The notes: generated by a model from the letters alone, not told the origin. 64,000 bases of DNA from Anthropogastromicrobium chipingensis_A (GCA_963605535.1 CAVCXB010000003.1:24144-88143); one strand, 5' to 3'; shown: positions 32,009 to 40,614, numbered from the stretch's first letter. Numbers and translations: made by a program.

Positions 32009-32596
32009 TTAGATGCAATATTCCTTACCTTCATAAGATAAGGAATATATTTTCAACAAAGACAATGGAAACGTGTAGTGCGCTCCATCTTTACTACTCT
32101 TCTTGATCGGCGAAGGAAGATGCGAGGCCGGTAACTCGTTGCGATTCGGATCAATATACTTCGTCTTGATCTCGAGGCCACGCTCAATTGCGTAGTCAAG
32201 ATCCACGGCCAAGAATTTCTCGCCCGTCTTCGTATTCAACAGGGCTATTTCCCCTGATTTTTTGAATACATTAAGGGGCTTCTTTTCCGGAAGCCCCAAC
32301 ATCATAGTCAGCTCAGAGATCGATTTGGCTGAATTGAGAATTTCTCGCATCTCCTTCACACCTTCCTCAATCACTTTATCAACAAGATCCTGATGTTCAT
32401 CAAGAAACTTGTTGATGAAAAACTCCTTGGAATCATTATCGGTTCCAAGGAGTACATCGGCTTCGACAACCTTCAAATAGCCTTTGATGGACGTGTCTTC
32501 CATCGAAAGGCTATTATACCACACGATATGAACCGGTTTGCCCGGAACATATCGTGTCTCCAGCTCGTCTAAACAGGCTATTGTAAAGATACCCAT
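32009..32596 (-). CDS. Hypothetical protein between VWA and AAA+ genes, 195 aa
   Basis: Starts MGIFTIACLDELETRYVPGK. A strand-rich start (VHIVWYNSLSMED) is followed by a helical centre and LLNTKTGEKFLAVDLDYAI. Not recognised. Its position between the VWA and MoxR-like genes suggests a partner or substrate adaptor, which is inference. The coding DNA carries at least six perfect or near-perfect hairpins, including 32423-32432 with 32443-32452 and 32521-32530 with 32548-32557. Confidence 0.75.
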   Translation of the reverse strand: MGIFTIACLDELETRYVPGKPVHIVWYNSLSMEDTSIKGYLKVVEADVLLGTDNDSKEFFINKFLDEHQDLVDKVIEEGVKEMREILNSAKSISELTMMLGLPEKKPLNVFKKSGEIALLNTKTGEKFLAVDLDYAIERGLEIKTKYIDPNRNELPASHLPSPIKKSSKDGAHYTFPLSLLKIYSLSYEGKEYCI

Positions 32597-32617
32597 AATT
32601 GCATCCTCCTTTCTTTG

Positions 32618-33928
32618 CTACTCGAAATCATAACTGACGTCGTAGCAGTCGTCGGTTATGTCAAACCTACGGATATCGTAGGCTCGATCAACTAATGCCT
32701 CAGGCAATGGATTGATATGCCCGTTGACTTTGAGGTTCATCGTTCCAATGATCTCGAAGCCCGGATGGATATCGATCTTCTGGTTGTTATACCAGATGCA
32801 GTCCTTGTTGTCTAACAAGTTCTGCAAGAAGCATAACGACACTTGCGGCAATAGTCTAATCTCCTCAAACACGATCTTGTACCCGAGCTTCAGCGCTTGG
32901 GTCAACAGGGTGTCATGGAACTCCGCCTCCCCTGATTGGAAGTCGAACTCCCTCATCAGTACATCAGGCGTGACGTCCGACGAACACGGATACACATACT
33001 CCTTATTCGTCAATTCGCTGACGGCTTGATACGTCTTCCCTCCTGATGGGTCTCCATAATACAGCTTCAATCGTTTATTGATTGGGGTTGCATTCAACCC
33101 GAATGTCGATAACAGATCAAAGAGTGCATTCTTGAATTCATCACCATCCAATTTAGGAATGATGATGTCCTTCATCGGATGGTCCGTCAATTCGAATACT
33201 CCGATGAGGTATCGTCTTGTTCCGAACCATCCGTATTGTTGTCCGATACGGAGAGACGCATCAAAGATACGTCTAGACAACACATAGTCGGCGTCTTTGA
33301 AGACGTCGCAATACCTCATTCTGGCTTTCACCAGATCATTCCTCTGAGTTTGAGGAATCTTCAATTTAAAATACGGCTCTATCGGACCGGCTGTGAAGGA
33401 TCCCCATACCGACTTCTTATAGTCAGACAATGTCATGCCGTGGGGCATGGCATTATTGGTCTTAGAAGACGTTGTTGCTGTTGCTGCCGTCTGAGCCTGA
33501 ACAGTAGCTGCCTTTCTGGTCTTCACAGCCTTGACGTAATCCCTCATGTAATCAAGGATTGCGTCTTCATCAAGCGGAGTTCCACTCCGCTTTGCATCCT
33601 CAATCTTCAAGAATGCTTGAATGATGATCGTTCCTTCATCCCAATGAAGGCAACGATTGTTGGGATCTTTTCCGATGAAAGATTTATATTGGAGGATTTG
33701 CTTTCCTCCAATATCATCCTCATCGGCATCATCAAGCATACTCCAATTGGAGTATACTTGAAGCGCACCGCAGTCGAATGCGGCTTTAAGGTCAGCGCAT
33801 GCGCTGACCTCATCTGCGGTGAAGGTCTGCAGTAGACCTACCGACTGGCTAAAGGAATATCCTTTAGCCATTGAAATAATCGATAAATCTGAAGTTTTTG
33901 TTATTTTTAATTTTTGAATATAGGGCAT
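32618..33928 (-). CDS. MoxR/CobS-like AAA+ ATPase, 436 aa
   Basis: Walker A GDPSGGKT at 292-299, Walker B KIVFEEIRLL at 351-360, then GTMNLKVNGH and an Arg in LVDRAYDIRRF (sensor and arginine-finger region) mark a MoxR/CobS-type ATPase in the C-terminal half. The first ~280 residues, including an Ala/Thr-rich linker at 140-160, are not recognised and may bind the client. It probably works with the VWA protein two genes downstream. ATG 33928 has AAAGGAAAATAAAA; a longer frame runs through a repeated leader sequence. Its DNA holds some of the densest hairpins, such as 33686-33714 and 33846-33870. Confidence 0.85.
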   Translation of the reverse strand: MPYIQKLKITKTSDLSIISMAKGYSFSQSVGLLQTFTADEVSACADLKAAFDCGALQVYSNWSMLDDADEDDIGGKQILQYKSFIGKDPNNRCLHWDEGTIIIQAFLKIEDAKRSGTPLDEDAILDYMRDYVKAVKTRKAATVQAQTAATATTSSKTNNAMPHGMTLSDYKKSVWGSFTAGPIEPYFKLKIPQTQRNDLVKARMRYCDVFKDADYVLSRRIFDASLRIGQQYGWFGTRRYLIGVFELTDHPMKDIIIPKLDGDEFKNALFDLLSTFGLNATPINKRLKLYYGDPSGGKTYQAVSELTNKEYVYPCSSDVTPDVLMREFDFQSGEAEFHDTLLTQALKLGYKIVFEEIRLLPQVSLCFLQNLLDNKDCIWYNNQKIDIHPGFEIIGTMNLKVNGHINPLPEALVDRAYDIRRFDITDDCYDVSYDFE

Positions 33929-34098
33929 TTTTATTTTCCTTTCATTGTTACATCCCTTCCCATCCCATCCCATCCCTTCCCGAATATTTAGCCTCCTTTC
34001 TGAAGTGTTCACACACTTCTAACACTTAACAAGTGCTTGCTGAGTGTTAGAAATCCATGAACATGAAAGGGTGAGGAGCAATCCTCACCCTCAACATT
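33929..34098 (-). promoter_or_regulatory. Intergenic leader with repeated Shine-Dalgarno-like block and hairpins
   Basis: The gap holds the hairpin GGGTGAGGA/TCCTCACCC (34069-34090) after the upstream stop, then CTAACACT/AGTGTTAG and AAGTGT/ACACTT stems, then AAAGGAGGCTAAATAT (on the - strand, near 33984-34000) and GGGATG repeats. The strong ribosome-binding-like block is about 65 bases before the true start, with no start codon at working distance. The same block precedes the genes at 34922 and 35349. Confidence 0.6.
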
Positions 34099-34100
34099 CA

Positions 34101-34922
34101 CTACTCGGATTCTTCGTCAGGTTTTACCCTGACGAAATCCAAATCGATCGCTACTCGCCACTGTAGCGATCCTGTGTCTTCCAACGACGAAAGATTTTCT
34201 TTCGTCCATTTCTTCAGCAGCTTGCTGCTGCCGGAGAATATGTGCTGGCAGTAACGATTGGTTGGATCGTATACTGCCGGAATATCATCGACGGAGCTTA
34301 GATGCTCCGTTCCGGCAATCTTCTTTGACATCTCCTGATACAACGCCGTATCATTGGCGTTGTATGCCATATTCATCTTATCAACCGCAGAATTGTATTC
34401 CGCGGTGATTTTGTTGAAGAGGTGCTGGCGCGCCTCTTCATATAGACTCTGAAACGAGTCTAATGATAGGACATACGGCTCATATCTAAGGGTTGCCCTA
34501 TAGATATGATTCGTATCGTCTTTCAAATCCCACAGCTGATCCACGATTAGCTGTGGATTGTCGCCGAGGCGCTTAGTGTAGCAGCCTCGGTTGTTTGTGG
34601 ACCATTGTCCACCGGCGCAAGTGGCTTTCTCACTTGCGCCTTTCGTATGGTCATATATAATGAACTCTCTTATGACCATATTTTGACTTTCGCAGAAGTC
34701 AATTGCTTGCTCCGCGATTGTCGACTCTTCGTTATTCACAAATTCAACGAAGAGTCTCTCATCCATGAACTTAGAGACGGTATGGCCGTCTCTGTTCATG
34801 ATTATATACTCCTTCTTCGGGTTGCCACCCGAATTAATTATTGGGTTATACCAATATGCATAACCCTCGAATTTTTTGGATAAAGTATATTGCTGAAATA
34901 TACAATTTTTTAATTTTGGCAT
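34101..34922 (-). CDS. Hypothetical protein, 273 aa
   Basis: Starts MPKLKNCIFQQYTLSKKFEG; the N-terminal half is alpha/beta (EYIIMNRDGHTVSKFMDERL), the C-terminal half helical. Not recognised. ATG 34922 has GAAAGGATATAAAT upstream. Nearly every 60-base line of this gene contains a perfect hairpin, for example 34614-34640 and 34723-34756, although the protein sequence looks ordinary. Confidence 0.75.
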   Translation of the reverse strand: MPKLKNCIFQQYTLSKKFEGYAYWYNPIINSGGNPKKEYIIMNRDGHTVSKFMDERLFVEFVNNEESTIAEQAIDFCESQNMVIREFIIYDHTKGASEKATCAGGQWSTNNRGCYTKRLGDNPQLIVDQLWDLKDDTNHIYRATLRYEPYVLSLDSFQSLYEEARQHLFNKITAEYNSAVDKMNMAYNANDTALYQEMSKKIAGTEHLSSVDDIPAVYDPTNRYCQHIFSGSSKLLKKWTKENLSSLEDTGSLQWRVAIDLDFVRVKPDEESE

Positions 34923-34998
34923 ATTTATATCCTTTCTATATTTGCCACGTCCCATCCCTTCTAATATTAACCTCCTTTCTACACTTTTAAAGGGCGCC

Positions 34999-35349
34999 TT
35001 ACTCTTTCTTGTAAGGCGTCATCAACAGACCTTCACAAACATACGAATGGCCTAATTTCTTAGGTCTATCCGGTGAAGCAAGATCATCTCGTTTCATGTT
35101 TAAGGCAAGTGTTGCCTTAACTACCTCCGATGAAACGAGGTAAACGACTCCATCTTCTTTTGGAGGAAGATTTAAAATGGCCATCGGAGTTTGCCATTTA
35201 ATCGTGATTCCCGATTCGAGAATCACCGAATTTGTATCAAAAACAACCCGGCAAGAATTCACCGGATTGATCGACAACGGATCGATTGTCTTAATCGATC
35301 CAAACGACTTTATGCTCACCGGATGTGAGCATAGATTTTTAATCTTCAT
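34999..35349 (-). CDS. Small phage protein, 116 aa
   Basis: Starts MKIKNLCSHPVSIKSFGS and ends in a Pro-Tyr-Lys-Lys-Glu tail, with VVYLVSSEVVKATLAL near residue 70 and DDLASPD after it. The order (N-L-x-x-H opening, a 'Y-x-V-S-x-x-V' strand, then 'R-x-D-L-x-x-P') is one I recall from small uncharacterised proteins common in phages of Gram-positive hosts. GAAAGGAAAATAAA precedes the ATG. It is the first gene of the - strand array. Its DNA contains nested hairpins at 35088-35139. Confidence 0.72.
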   Translation of the reverse strand: MKIKNLCSHPVSIKSFGSIKTIDPLSINPVNSCRVVFDTNSVILESGITIKWQTPMAILNLPPKEDGVVYLVSSEVVKATLALNMKRDDLASPDRPKKLGHSYVCEGLLMTPYKKE

Positions 35350-35643
35350 TTTATTTTCCTTTCTATTATTCGTCTCATCCCGTCTCTTCTCGTATATTTA
35401 GCCTCCTTTTTAACGGGCTCTTGGGCGCCTCAGCGCCCTCCACCCACCTAAGCTTATGAGACTTAGGATTTTTCATGGGTATCCTTAATGGGTGACACCC
35501 ATTCTAGGCAGCCCAGAGTGTATGGGATTCAGATCCCACACCTCTCTAGGCAGCCTACAGCGGTTTATGATTTAAGGCATACTATACGGTAGCATGCCTT
35601 ACCCAATCAGCGCCCGCCATATATGACTAAAAAATTTCCACGG
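35350..35643. other. Divergent intergenic region with serial hairpins
   Basis: About 290 bases without a gene. It holds, left to right, the Shine-Dalgarno-like leader block (35393-35410), GGCGC/GCGCC, CCTAAG/CTTAGG, AATGGGT/ACCCATT, a TGGGAT/ATCCCA stem extended by AGAG...CTCT, two copies of CTAGGCAGCC, and AAGGCAT/ATGCCTT. No promoter for the - array was found. A tRNA was considered and rejected. It probably forms the structured 5' leader of the - array. Confidence 0.6.
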
Positions 35644-35647
35644 TATG

Positions 35648-35757
35648 TTTACTTTTGGTTACCATTTGGTAAAATTTTCCGCACAGAAAATTCCATCTGT
35701 GTTTACTTTTGGAATATCAAATTTATTTTTCCCGCACGCATTCCTATTATGTATAAT
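35648..35757 (+). promoter_or_regulatory. Control region of the late + strand module
   Basis: Two copies of GTTTACTTTTGG (TTTACT at 35648 and 35702) lie 54 bp apart, with TTACCA-TT-TGGTAA, an operator-like palindrome, between them and TATAAT at 35752-35757. At the usual 17-bp spacing the first copy meets AAAATT, a weak -10. The TATAAT is 44 bp from the second copy, so activator or alternative-sigma control is possible. Confidence 0.5.
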
Positions 35758-35782
35758 ATATGCAGAAGGAAGATCACGAACT

Positions 35783-36403
35783 ATGAAAACATATTACATC
35801 AAGGCTGACACCATGAAGGACGCCATCGACAAGTACAAGGCTCTCCGCAGCAAGGCCGATCGCCATGACGACGATGAGGACATCAGATCCGCGCTGAGCG
35901 CATCGGACTGGGATGATGCGGAGGACTATTCCGCCGAATCCTCGGCTGACGCGCGAGGAACGGATGTCGAGGAAGCTGACTGGGATGGATCGGATGATGC
36001 GTCCGGCGTTGAGGATGACGACGGCATCGACATCACCCCTGTTGACGAGGACGGCAATGACATCGAGCCGGAAGGCGATGATGAGATCCATGAGGATGGC
36101 GAGCCCGAGGAGCCGGAGGAGGACGAAAGACCGAAGCCGGAGAAGAACCCGAGAGTCGACGAGCTCTGCGAGGCCATCATGGGCAACGAGCAGTTCGAGT
36201 GCGAGAGCGCAGTCGTCGTAGGACCGAACAAGGTCGAATGCGTCGGAGGCGTCATGACGAGCGACTGCCCGGAAGGCACGAAGTGGTATGCCGTCATCGA
36301 CAGCGACGGAAGCGTCATGACGTACGTGGACTGTGACGGCATGATGAAGGACTTCGCCGTGTATACGCCGGAAGAGGCCGAGAAGCAGTTCTTCGGAAAG
36401 TAA
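35783..36403 (+). CDS. Acidic hypothetical protein, 206 aa
   Basis: Starts MKTYYIKADTMKDAIDKYKA. Residues ~25-130 are dominated by Asp, Glu and Ala (low complexity); residues ~130-206 form a folded end with VVGPNKVECVGGV and EAEKQFFGK. AAGGAAGATC precedes the ATG at 35783, after the TATAAT box, so longer starts are unlikely. It forms a single-gene unit closed by a strong terminator. Function unknown; abundant acidic phage proteins may be scaffold or DNA mimics. Confidence 0.75.
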   Translation: MKTYYIKADTMKDAIDKYKALRSKADRHDDDEDIRSALSASDWDDAEDYSAESSADARGTDVEEADWDGSDDASGVEDDDGIDITPVDEDGNDIEPEGDDEIHEDGEPEEPEEDERPKPEKNPRVDELCEAIMGNEQFECESAVVVGPNKVECVGGVMTSDCPEGTKWYAVIDSDGSVMTYVDCDGMMKDFAVYTPEEAEKQFFGK

Positions 36404-36410
36404 ATCATGA

Positions 36411-36440
36411 GGCGCCCATAGGGCGCCTATTTTTTTTTTT
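36411..36440 (+). terminator. Strong intrinsic terminator
   Basis: GGCGCCC, ATA, GGGCGCC (36411-36427) followed by about ten T. Confidence 0.93.
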
Positions 36441-36462
36441 GCGCGCATCGGGGAGGAGCATG

Positions 36463-36519
36463 TTTACTTTTGGGAATGGAAAAAATAAAACGGGCGGGAG
36501 GGTCATGATGTTATATAAT
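36463..36519 (+). promoter_or_regulatory. Promoter region of the 36548 gene
   Basis: GTTTACTTTTGG (TTTACT 36463-36468) with TAAAAC at 17 bp, and TATAAT at 36514-36519, 45 bp further on. The same two-element arrangement (44-45 bp) occurs before the previous gene. Confidence 0.5.
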
Positions 36520-36547
36520 AAGATAAGATATAGAGGTATCATGCGAT

Positions 36548-39256
36548 ATGAACATATACAGAGTTGTGATAAATGACGACAAGGCGAAAAGCGTTCCAGC
36601 CGGAACGGGCTTTGAGGAATTGGTCAAGGGATACAATGAGATTCCAGGAAACGAGAAGCTGGACGATTCCGTCGTGAGGGCCATCAGGAAGTATCTCGGC
36701 GAATACAGGGCGGAGGATGAGTATCCGTATGAATTCATCGAGAAGAACAAGGACGTCTATGACACCGTCATCTTCAAGTGGCTGGATGATGTCGAGCTCT
36801 TCAGACGCTACGTCGATACTGCGCTGGACAGATCAGACGCCATCCGAGTGAGAATCGATGAGCTTTATCGGACGCTGAACGAGGATGTCTATCCGAAGAG
36901 CTACATCAAGCTCAAGAGGAAGCTGGCCCCGCTGTACAATGGAAAGCTCAGAAAGATCATGAACGGCGAAATCGACAGCGACGGCATCAGGATTCCCGTC
37001 GAGCTGATGGACAGGGTTGCATCGTACACGATAAGAATCTACACCCTCACCATCGACAGATTCCATAAGGGCAAGGACGGCAGCGGAGTAAGATTCGAGC
37101 GCAATGTCCCGATGTTCACCACGCCGATGGACGCGAAGAGACAGATTGAGAGCATCCTCGCCGCACACGGCATCCAGACCAACACCGGCGGATCCAACAG
37201 GATCGATACGAGCGGCAAGTTCGACATCGACAAGGCGGGAAACAGAGTCGAGAAGAAGGTCAAGTACAACCTGGTGTTCTCGGAGCCGAGGGAAGGCAGG
37301 TTCGCTCCGCCGGATGCGGATGCCGTCCTCGACATCAACGTCATATCTCCGATAGACGACGAATCGGAGCTCGGATCGAAGATGGATGAGCATCGGGATG
37401 CCGCATACAGGGCGGCAAAGACGATTGCGCGGTTCCTGCGCAGCGACATCAAGGACATGTTCAAGTCTGCGGTCAGCACTGACAGATACGGCAATGTCTA
37501 TGCGTACCATCTGGATATGAGGCTGATCAATTATGACAGTCTCCACGGACGCGACATCGTGAAGGAAGACGGCTTCAGCAATGACAACTACGCCTACAGC
37601 AGATATGGCAGTGGCGACAGCAAATACGGTGGCAGCGGATCCAATGACCAGAGCGGCGGACTGACCGGAGGCGAGAACACACCGAAACTGTCGGATCTCG
37701 GCGCATGGTTCGTGGCCGCGTACGATGAGAGCCAGCTCAATGCCATGATGGATGCCATCGGGAAAATCAATGAGGGCCTGGGAAACGGCACCTACTACAG
37801 TGCCTCGAACAGCGGAATAACGAATGAGACGGTCAAGGATCGCGGCACATCATCCAATGATCCGGTATACGATGCGAACACGAAGGCGGGAATCGCATTC
37901 GAGAACTGCCTCACCAAATACAGATGCGTCCATGACAACAGGAAATACCGTCTTGACGCAAAGAATCAGCAGAGCAGGGATGTCGGAGAAGCCAAAGTCA
38001 CGACATACATGATCCCTCTGAATAAGCTCTACACCGGAAAAGTCATGTTCGCCGAGAAGGAAGGCGACATCCCGTATGAGACATCGCTGCCAAAACTGAT
38101 CAACAAATACCTGCTGGACAATTCAGCCGGCCCATGGAAAGTATACCGAACCATGACTGCGATGAATGCGGACATGACTGCCAAGCATATGAAGGGCAAA
38201 GGCGTCAAGCCGTTCTCATACGATGATTACGGCCTGAAGACCGACGGATACGACACGCAGGCGATGAACTGGGATGACAGGCAGTCATCGGAGTTCGACA
38301 AAGCATTGGACGATCTGATGAGCGGCAAAGCCAAGTTCGATCCGAATAAGGCCTATGAGAACAACCCGATCATCAGGCTCCATGCCGGAAACGCCACCCT
38401 GGCCGAGAAGCACGGATTCAACTATGCGTTTGTCGTCACGTTCACGCCCGTTGCCGATGCCAATCTCGATGATTCCGGCGATCTCCGAAAGCTGCACCGT
38501 GAGATACGCGAGGCGATCGACGCGGCTATGCTGGAGAATATCGTTGAGTATGTGCAGTACATCAGCGATCAGAAGGCCTGCTATGGATATGATGAGATTG
38601 CGGTCATCTCATTCAATTACCGCATAAAGGAAAACTACAAAGGCAAAAAGGACTACATGGAATGGCTGAATGAGATCAAGGACGGCTTCATGACGAAGCT
38701 GTATCAGACATGCCTGAATCATGAGGCGCACGGGTCAGACATCATGACTTACGACAAGGTCGATTCGTATGTGACCGAATTGGTGAGACCCGCCTATAAT
38801 GAAGAGTTCGATGCGCTGAAGAAGAGATACAATGAGCCTCTGACAGAAGAAGAGGGGGAGCAGGCCAAGCCAGAGACGGCGGAAAACAGAAAAGCCGTTC
38901 CATCAGAGGTTCCCGCGCCAAAGCAGGAGAGGGTCTCAACCATGCCGAAATCATATGACATCGTCATAACGATCATCGATCCCGATGGATCCAATTACGA
39001 CTTCATCAACGGATTCGTCAATGGCTATCTCGATTCCCATCTGGATGGCTTCGATGTATCCGATGCATCATGGAACACCACCCTGGATGCATATCATGTG
39101 ACAGCCGTGGCGAAAACGGCGCAGAGCACATTGGATGCGAAGGCAATCAGCCTCGACGCCATGAGGCGATCCATATGCGATGCCGCCATGAATGAATGGG
39201 GGTTCGATGACGGAGTCGCAGAACTCATTTCCAGAGTGGATGTAAAGGAGAAGTGA
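36548..39256 (+). CDS. Large hypothetical protein, probably virion-related, 902 aa
   Basis: No family recognised. Residues 1-350 are mostly helical with charged pairs; ~365-390 is a Gly/Ser linker (YGSGDSKYGGSGSNDQSGG); the central part is alpha/beta; residues ~780-805 form a Pro/Glu-rich linker before a last domain (MPKSYDIVITIIDPDG...). GAGGTA precedes the ATG. It heads a two-gene unit, with the next gene overlapping, that lies directly before the portal gene, so a structural or packaging role is inferred. Confidence 0.75.
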   Translation: MNIYRVVINDDKAKSVPAGTGFEELVKGYNEIPGNEKLDDSVVRAIRKYLGEYRAEDEYPYEFIEKNKDVYDTVIFKWLDDVELFRRYVDTALDRSDAIRVRIDELYRTLNEDVYPKSYIKLKRKLAPLYNGKLRKIMNGEIDSDGIRIPVELMDRVASYTIRIYTLTIDRFHKGKDGSGVRFERNVPMFTTPMDAKRQIESILAAHGIQTNTGGSNRIDTSGKFDIDKAGNRVEKKVKYNLVFSEPREGRFAPPDADAVLDINVISPIDDESELGSKMDEHRDAAYRAAKTIARFLRSDIKDMFKSAVSTDRYGNVYAYHLDMRLINYDSLHGRDIVKEDGFSNDNYAYSRYGSGDSKYGGSGSNDQSGGLTGGENTPKLSDLGAWFVAAYDESQLNAMMDAIGKINEGLGNGTYYSASNSGITNETVKDRGTSSNDPVYDANTKAGIAFENCLTKYRCVHDNRKYRLDAKNQQSRDVGEAKVTTYMIPLNKLYTGKVMFAEKEGDIPYETSLPKLINKYLLDNSAGPWKVYRTMTAMNADMTAKHMKGKGVKPFSYDDYGLKTDGYDTQAMNWDDRQSSEFDKALDDLMSGKAKFDPNKAYENNPIIRLHAGNATLAEKHGFNYAFVVTFTPVADANLDDSGDLRKLHREIREAIDAAMLENIVEYVQYISDQKACYGYDEIAVISFNYRIKENYKGKKDYMEWLNEIKDGFMTKLYQTCLNHEAHGSDIMTYDKVDSYVTELVRPAYNEEFDALKKRYNEPLTEEEGEQAKPETAENRKAVPSEVPAPKQERVSTMPKSYDIVITIIDPDGSNYDFINGFVNGYLDSHLDGFDVSDASWNTTLDAYHVTAVAKTAQSTLDAKAISLDAMRRSICDAAMNEWGFDDGVAELISRVDVKEK

Positions 39257-39258
39257 TC

Positions 39259-40569
39259 ATGCCCGAAATAAGACTCAACCTTGACGAGCCGAGATTCGAC
39301 AAGGTCAACTTCTATCGATATGCCGTATGCGTCGTGCGGATGAGCTCATCGGATTTCTTCGATGGGCTCCGCGCCGGCAGTCTCTCCTTCAGCGGATTGG
39401 ATATATCAAAGGCTTTCCGTGAATTCGACGATGATGCGTACATCGCCAATCAGCGGTTTGAGCCTGCGGACAAGATAATCAATGCGACGAATCCTGTGCG
39501 CAAAGGCGAGTTCATAGGATACATCTATGGGAAGCATGTCGCCGGAAAGTCTGGCATACCAATCAACAGCGTCAATGGCGGATACGGCAATGGAGCGCCT
39601 GTCGCACAGTTCATATGGTGCGATCGGGGAAACCTCGATTCAGAGAAATTCAAGGTGAACCAGAGCTATCAGGCATATGACGGCAACGCGGATTCCGTGA
39701 GCCTTGTGACGAAGCTTGCGTTCTTCGGACCGAAACCGGCAGCCCAGAAGGTTGCGGACAAGACACTGAGACAGACTCTCGGACTGTCGTATGACACTGC
39801 ATCGCTCGATCATGTCGAGACAATCAATATGTACAGGCCGAAGGAGAATGCAAAGCCGTCCGAGGCCAAGGAGGCGCCCGAATCGGAGCATTCGGATGAA
39901 TACTTTGAAGTGATGGCTGAAAGAATGAACGTGGCTGAGCAGGTTGTCTGTGCGTATTCGTACGGAAACAATGCGAAGAATTTCGCATTGGATAAGAATA
40001 GGAACAAACAGTATGACATATGTGATAACCTCGGAGTGATTGAATGGAATAAGGCCCGTCCGTCCGTGCGTCCGTCAATTCCAGGCAATGCAAGATTCTA
40101 CGTATTGATGGGCATCGATGATTTGTCACTGTTCCTCAAATCACTGTATCTCAAAGCTCCGTATGCCGGGCCGGATGCGATAAAGACGGCTGACGACATC
40201 ATAAAAGACGGAAAGACATATGATGTGACATCTGCGAACATAAGATTCCGGACGGATGAACAGTTCGTCAAGGAACTTGGGAACAAGAGATTCACGGGAT
40301 ACAATGCTGCGCCATACATCAAATATAATCCGGCGAGCAAATCCATCCATCCAATCATAACGACGCACCTATCGGATGTGACGAATCTGTTCACGCCCAT
40401 GAACAGATACATGACTGCCACCGAATTCACGGATAAGACTTTGAAGAACGCGGGCATCGATACCTTCAAAAAACTGGTTGATTACGTCCTGTTGAATGTG
40501 ATTGCTGGCGGAATGAGCCTCAAAGGCATATATTATGCCTCCGGGGGAAACATCATCAAATTGAAATAA
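39259..40569 (+). CDS. Hypothetical protein upstream of portal, 436 aa
   Basis: Starts MPEIRLNLDEPRFDKVNFYR. Probably alpha/beta with strands such as ARFYVLMGIDDLSLFLKSLY near residue 280 and a Pro/Glu-rich linker near 200. ATG 39259 has AAGGAG eight bases upstream; a GTG six bases earlier overlaps the previous stop. The unit ends in a terminator at 40564. Not recognised. Confidence 0.75.
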   Translation: MPEIRLNLDEPRFDKVNFYRYAVCVVRMSSSDFFDGLRAGSLSFSGLDISKAFREFDDDAYIANQRFEPADKIINATNPVRKGEFIGYIYGKHVAGKSGIPINSVNGGYGNGAPVAQFIWCDRGNLDSEKFKVNQSYQAYDGNADSVSLVTKLAFFGPKPAAQKVADKTLRQTLGLSYDTASLDHVETINMYRPKENAKPSEAKEAPESEHSDEYFEVMAERMNVAEQVVCAYSYGNNAKNFALDKNRNKQYDICDNLGVIEWNKARPSVRPSIPGNARFYVLMGIDDLSLFLKSLYLKAPYAGPDAIKTADDIIKDGKTYDVTSANIRFRTDEQFVKELGNKRFTGYNAAPYIKYNPASKSIHPIITTHLSDVTNLFTPMNRYMTATEFTDKTLKNAGIDTFKKLVDYVLLNVIAGGMSLKGIYYASGGNIIKLK

Positions 40570-40593
40570 CTATCGAAAGATAGTTATTTTATT
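40564..40593 (+). terminator. Intrinsic terminator with GAAA loop
   Basis: AATAACTATC, GAAA, GATAGTTATT followed by a T-rich tract; the stem begins at the stop codon of the previous gene. Confidence 0.9.
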
Positions 40594-40614
40594 TGGTTTA
40601 TGCCGGATTTCAAT

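Larger units (their letters stand above)
32018..35333 (-). repeat. Tiling of perfect intragenic inverted repeats
   Basis: More than 35 short hairpins (mostly 6-11 bp perfect stems, loops mostly 0-20) cover the genes at 32009-35349, about one per 60-90 bases. Examples (left arm/right arm): 32275-32282/32290-32297; 33572-33580/33584-33592; 33686-33696/33704-33714; 33738-33755 (palindrome); 33789-33810 (22-bp palindrome); 33846-33856/33860-33870; 34113-34121/34128-34136; 34338-34347/34356-34365; 34614-34623/34631-34640; 34646-34655/34671-34680; 34723-34733/34746-34756; 34773-34780/34786-34793 inside 34764-34770/34794-34800; 35100-35108/35112-35120 inside 35088-35097/35130-35139. The reading frames stay intact. 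Confidence 0.9.

Noticed and set aside
35500..35600. Possible tRNA-like fold (GGGATCTGAATCCC on the - strand).
   Set aside because: The loop is one base short of a T-loop and no acceptor, D- or anticodon stems fit around it.
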